A stretch of DNA of 60,821 nucleotides from an uncultured Collinsella sp. (GTDB lineage: Bacteria; Actinomycetota; Coriobacteriia; Coriobacteriales; Coriobacteriaceae). How positions within the stretch are numbered: the first letter of the stretch is position 1; each line of letters starts with the position of its first letter. The stretch lies in assembly GCA_900540985.1 (NCBI GenBank), contig UQIC01000010.1:1-60821 (forward strand). The letters run 5' to 3'. Under the pieces are notes generated by a model, which ran no database searches, was not told where the DNA came from, and saw only the letters and a program-made list of their open reading frames with translations. This document shows positions 58,994 through 60,821 of the stretch, in pieces. The position numbers and the translations under genes were made by a program.

Positions 58994-59024
58994 AAGGCCG
59001 TCCATCGCAACGATGGGCGGCCTT
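58994..59024 (+). terminator. Terminator of the holin-like gene
   Basis: AAGGCCG..CCATCG (58994-59007) pairs with CGATGG..CGGCCTT (59011-59024) around CAA; the exit GTCATTTGTC is only moderately T-rich. Confidence 0.7.
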
Positions 59025-59056
59025 GTCATTTGTCAAGCCTCAGAGGGCGAGAAAAT

Positions 59057-59087
59057 CTACCATTTCTGCCCCGTCCCCAAATGGTAG
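59057..59087. repeat. REP-like inverted repeat, CCGTCCC core, different arms
   Basis: CTACCATTT (59057-59065) and AAATGGTAG (59079-59087) around CTGCCCCGTCCCC. Same loop core as the 2066 and 46858 elements but unrelated arms. It sits just past the Rrf2 stop. Confidence 0.65.
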
Positions 59088-59093
59088 GTGGGG

Positions 59094-59522
59094 CTAGATG
59101 ACGTAGTCGTAGCCCTCGCTGGGGGCGACGAGCGCATCGAGCGTCACGCCGTCGAGGTAGTCGTTGATGAGCTTGTCCAGGTTCTTCCACACGTCGAGCG
59201 TGGGGCACTCATCCGAACGCGAACAGCCCTTGCAGTCGCCGTCCAGGCATGCGACCGGCGCCAGGCTGCCCTCGGTCAGGCGCAAGATCTCGCCCACCGT
59301 GTACTGCTCGGGCGGGCGCGTGAGCACGTAGCCGCCACCCTTGCCGCGCATGCCCGAGAGCATATTGGCGCGCACGAGCGTAGCCAAAATGTTCTCCAGA
59401 TATTTCTCCGAAATCCCCTGACGCGCGGCGATCTCTTTGAGGGGAATGCGGCCTGCCGCCTGGTGCTCGGCCAGGTCGACCATAACGCGCAGGGCATATC
59501 TGCCCTTTGTGGAAACCAACAT
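59094..59522 (-). CDS. Rrf2 family transcriptional regulator with IscR-like cysteines
   Basis: 142 aa. N-terminal winged helix: MLVSTKGRYALRVMVDLAEH, IPLKEIAARQGISEKYLENIL, GKGGGYVLTRPP. The effector region has CLDGDCKGC and SDECPT, three or four cysteines spaced like the 2Fe-2S ligands of IscR, unlike CymR, which lacks them. It starts at ATG 59522. The gene is divergent from cysK across a 251-nt AT-rich region, so it likely controls cysteine or Fe-S supply in response to cluster status (inference). Confidence 0.93.
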   Translation of the reverse strand: MLVSTKGRYALRVMVDLAEHQAAGRIPLKEIAARQGISEKYLENILATLVRANMLSGMRGKGGGYVLTRPPEQYTVGEILRLTEGSLAPVACLDGDCKGCSRSDECPTLDVWKNLDKLINDYLDGVTLDALVAPSEGYDYVI

Positions 59523-59773
59523 ATATTGCTGCCTTTCGGTCTTTTAGTCCGTTGAAATTCTAGCCGAAAAATTGGCTTTGAAAATACCTATTCCTGTCAA
59601 GCTGGTTAATCGACTCGTAATAATCTTCTATTTCCTATTGCGTTACTAGGCTTTACTGTCTACTATGCTTGCCAACAGCAAGACGAACATCCTATAAGGT
59701 TTATGGGTTTTGCTGCTACACACACCGTAAAACCACACGGTATCCAGTCATTTGAACACTTTGGAGGTTCACC
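59523..59773. promoter_or_regulatory. Divergent rrf2-cysK regulatory region
   Basis: AT-rich, 251 nt. For cysK: TTGCCA (59669-59674), 18-nt spacer, TATAAG (59693-59698). A second overlapping option is TTGCGT with TACTAT (59661). A small CCGT...ACGG hairpin lies near 59727-59742 in the leader. No exact Rrf2 operator could be defined by eye. Confidence 0.55.
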
Positions 59774-60712
59774 ATGAGCAATGTTTACACGTCCATCGAT
59801 CAGCTTATCGGCCACACTCCGCTTCTGGAGCTCACTCACTTTGAGGCCGATGAGGACCTCAAGGCCCGCGTGCTCGTCAAGCTGGAATACTTCAACCCCG
59901 CCGGGTCCGTCAAAGACCGTGTCGCCAAGAACATGATCGACGAGGCCGAGAAGGCCGGCAAGCTCGTGCGCGGCGGCGACTACACCATCATCGAGCCCAC
60001 GAGCGGCAACACCGGCGTCGGCATCGCCTCGGTGGCGGCCGCCCGCGGCTACAAGGTGATCATCACCATGCCCGAGACCATGTCCGTCGAGCGCCGCAAG
60101 CTTATGCAGGCATATGGCGCACAGCTCGTGCTCACCGACGGTTCCAAGGGCATGAAGGGCGCCATCGCCAAGGCCGAGGAGCTGCAGAAGGAGACGCCCA
60201 ACAGCATTATCGCCGGCCAGTTTGTGAACCCCGCCAACCCCGCCATCCACAAGGCCACAACCGGCCCCGAGATCTGGGATGACACCGACGGCGAGGTCGA
60301 CATCTTCGTCGCCGGCGTTGGCACCGGCGGTACCGTGACCGGCGTGGGCGAGTTCCTCAAGGAGCAGAACCCCGAAATTCAGGTCGTCGCCGTCGAGCCC
60401 GCTACCTCCCCGGTGCTCTCTAAGGGCCAGGCCGGCCCGCACAAGATCCAGGGTATCGGCGCCGGCTTTGTGCCCGACGTCCTCGACACCCAGGTCTATG
60501 ACGAGATCATCCCCGTCGAGAACGACGACGCCTTTGCGACCGGCCGCGCCGTGGGCCACAAGGAGGGCGTGCTCGTGGGCATTTCGTCCGGCGCCGCCGT
60601 GTGGGCCGCGCTGCAGCTGGCCAAGCGCCCCGAGAACGAGGGCAAGACCATCGTGGCGCTGCTCGCCGACACCGGTGAGCGCTACCTGTCCACGGCACTC
60701 TTCCAGGACTAG
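59774..60712 (+). CDS. cysK: Cysteine synthase A (O-acetylserine sulfhydrylase)
   Basis: 312 aa. PLP enzyme forming cysteine from O-acetylserine and sulfide. Seen: IDQLIGHTPLLELTHF, the PLP lysine in NPAGSVKDRVAKNMI, substrate loop EPTSGNTGVGIA, phosphate-binding GVGTGGTVTGVG, the HKIQGIGAGFVPD loop and GISSGAAVWAAL. Length is standard and no residue is missing. GGAGG lies 7-8 nt before ATG. The divergent Rrf2-type regulator is its probable controller. Confidence 0.97.
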   Translation: MSNVYTSIDQLIGHTPLLELTHFEADEDLKARVLVKLEYFNPAGSVKDRVAKNMIDEAEKAGKLVRGGDYTIIEPTSGNTGVGIASVAAARGYKVIITMPETMSVERRKLMQAYGAQLVLTDGSKGMKGAIAKAEELQKETPNSIIAGQFVNPANPAIHKATTGPEIWDDTDGEVDIFVAGVGTGGTVTGVGEFLKEQNPEIQVVAVEPATSPVLSKGQAGPHKIQGIGAGFVPDVLDTQVYDEIIPVENDDAFATGRAVGHKEGVLVGISSGAAVWAALQLAKRPENEGKTIVALLADTGERYLSTALFQD

Positions 60713-60821
60713 GGCCTGTCGCCCATAGGTTGAGCCCAGGGACGAGCCGGTCTCCTCTCTCCCGGCGGTTGATTTCCGATCTCAGCCGAACACATTGAGC
60801 AAATAGGCCATTCCCGCAGTT
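60713..60821. other. Window end downstream of cysK
   Basis: 109 bases without a gene. CCATAGGTTGAGC at 60723-60735 repeats the 13 nt found just before RNA copy 2 (40574-40586). The rest is unassigned. Confidence 0.35.

Overview
The window is a GC-rich chromosome segment from what looks like a gut Coriobacteriia bacterium, most likely a Collinsella species. The evidence is indirect: class III fructose-bisphosphatase, two large Ala/Ser/Asp-rich surface proteins, formate-tetrahydrofolate ligase, superoxide reductase, AddAB-type repair and dense gene packing with many antisense shadow ORFs. No rRNA or complete tRNA was seen. The organism call is inference; no search was run.

Layout. 1-7.7 kb: a structured RNA ending in a hairpin, queA-queH (queuosine), a DUF3267-type membrane protein, a MetRS-like protein with an altered KMSKS loop, an rRNA m5C methyltransferase, a 56-aa membrane protein and a TIM-barrel-like protein. 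7.7-12 kb: DegV, class III Fbp and two tandem GtrA flippase-like genes. 12-19.6 kb: a 62-nt-period palindromic array, then a two-gene minus-strand operon. The operon encodes a giant membrane-anchored surface protein (Ig-like modules, four DUF4430/transcobalamin-like domains, a beta-propeller) and a small DUF4430 protein. A cobalamin riboswitch precedes it. 19.6-25.2 kb: UbiB kinase with a phasin-like partner, a C69 dipeptidase, and folD-fchA. 25.2-32.5 kb: accessory-looking genes, namely twin lipoproteins, a Tat-exported PI-PLC-like protein, a PH-like protein, a YhcG nuclease, an ADP-ribosylglycohydrolase and a possible tRNA-Leu 3' remnant. 32.5-38.2 kb: zinc-ribbon protein, CDF transporter, PASTA-like membrane protein, Fhs. 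38.2-43.2 kb: ruvCAB, a second copy of the structured RNA, a degenerate NadE homologue and superoxide reductase. 43.3-58.3 kb: SWIM-SNF2 helicase, DnaE, AddA, AddB and a YerC/TrpR-like repressor. 58.5-60.8 kb: holin-like membrane protein, Rrf2 regulator and divergent cysK.

How genes work together. Fhs, FchA and FolD form the C1-tetrahydrofolate path from formate to methylene-THF. FolD lacks the cyclohydrolase lysine and glutamine, which would explain why fchA sits directly upstream. QueA and QueH carry out the last two queuosine steps. RuvABC, AddAB, DnaE and the SNF2 helicase serve replication and recombination.

Most notable: (1) the B12-riboswitch-controlled surface system, a candidate corrinoid-capture apparatus for a Gram-positive cell; (2) a structured RNA present twice, with compensatory changes between the copies; (3) the tandem palindrome array and a family of inverted repeats with a CCGTCCC core; (4) a NadE homologue with both active sites erased.
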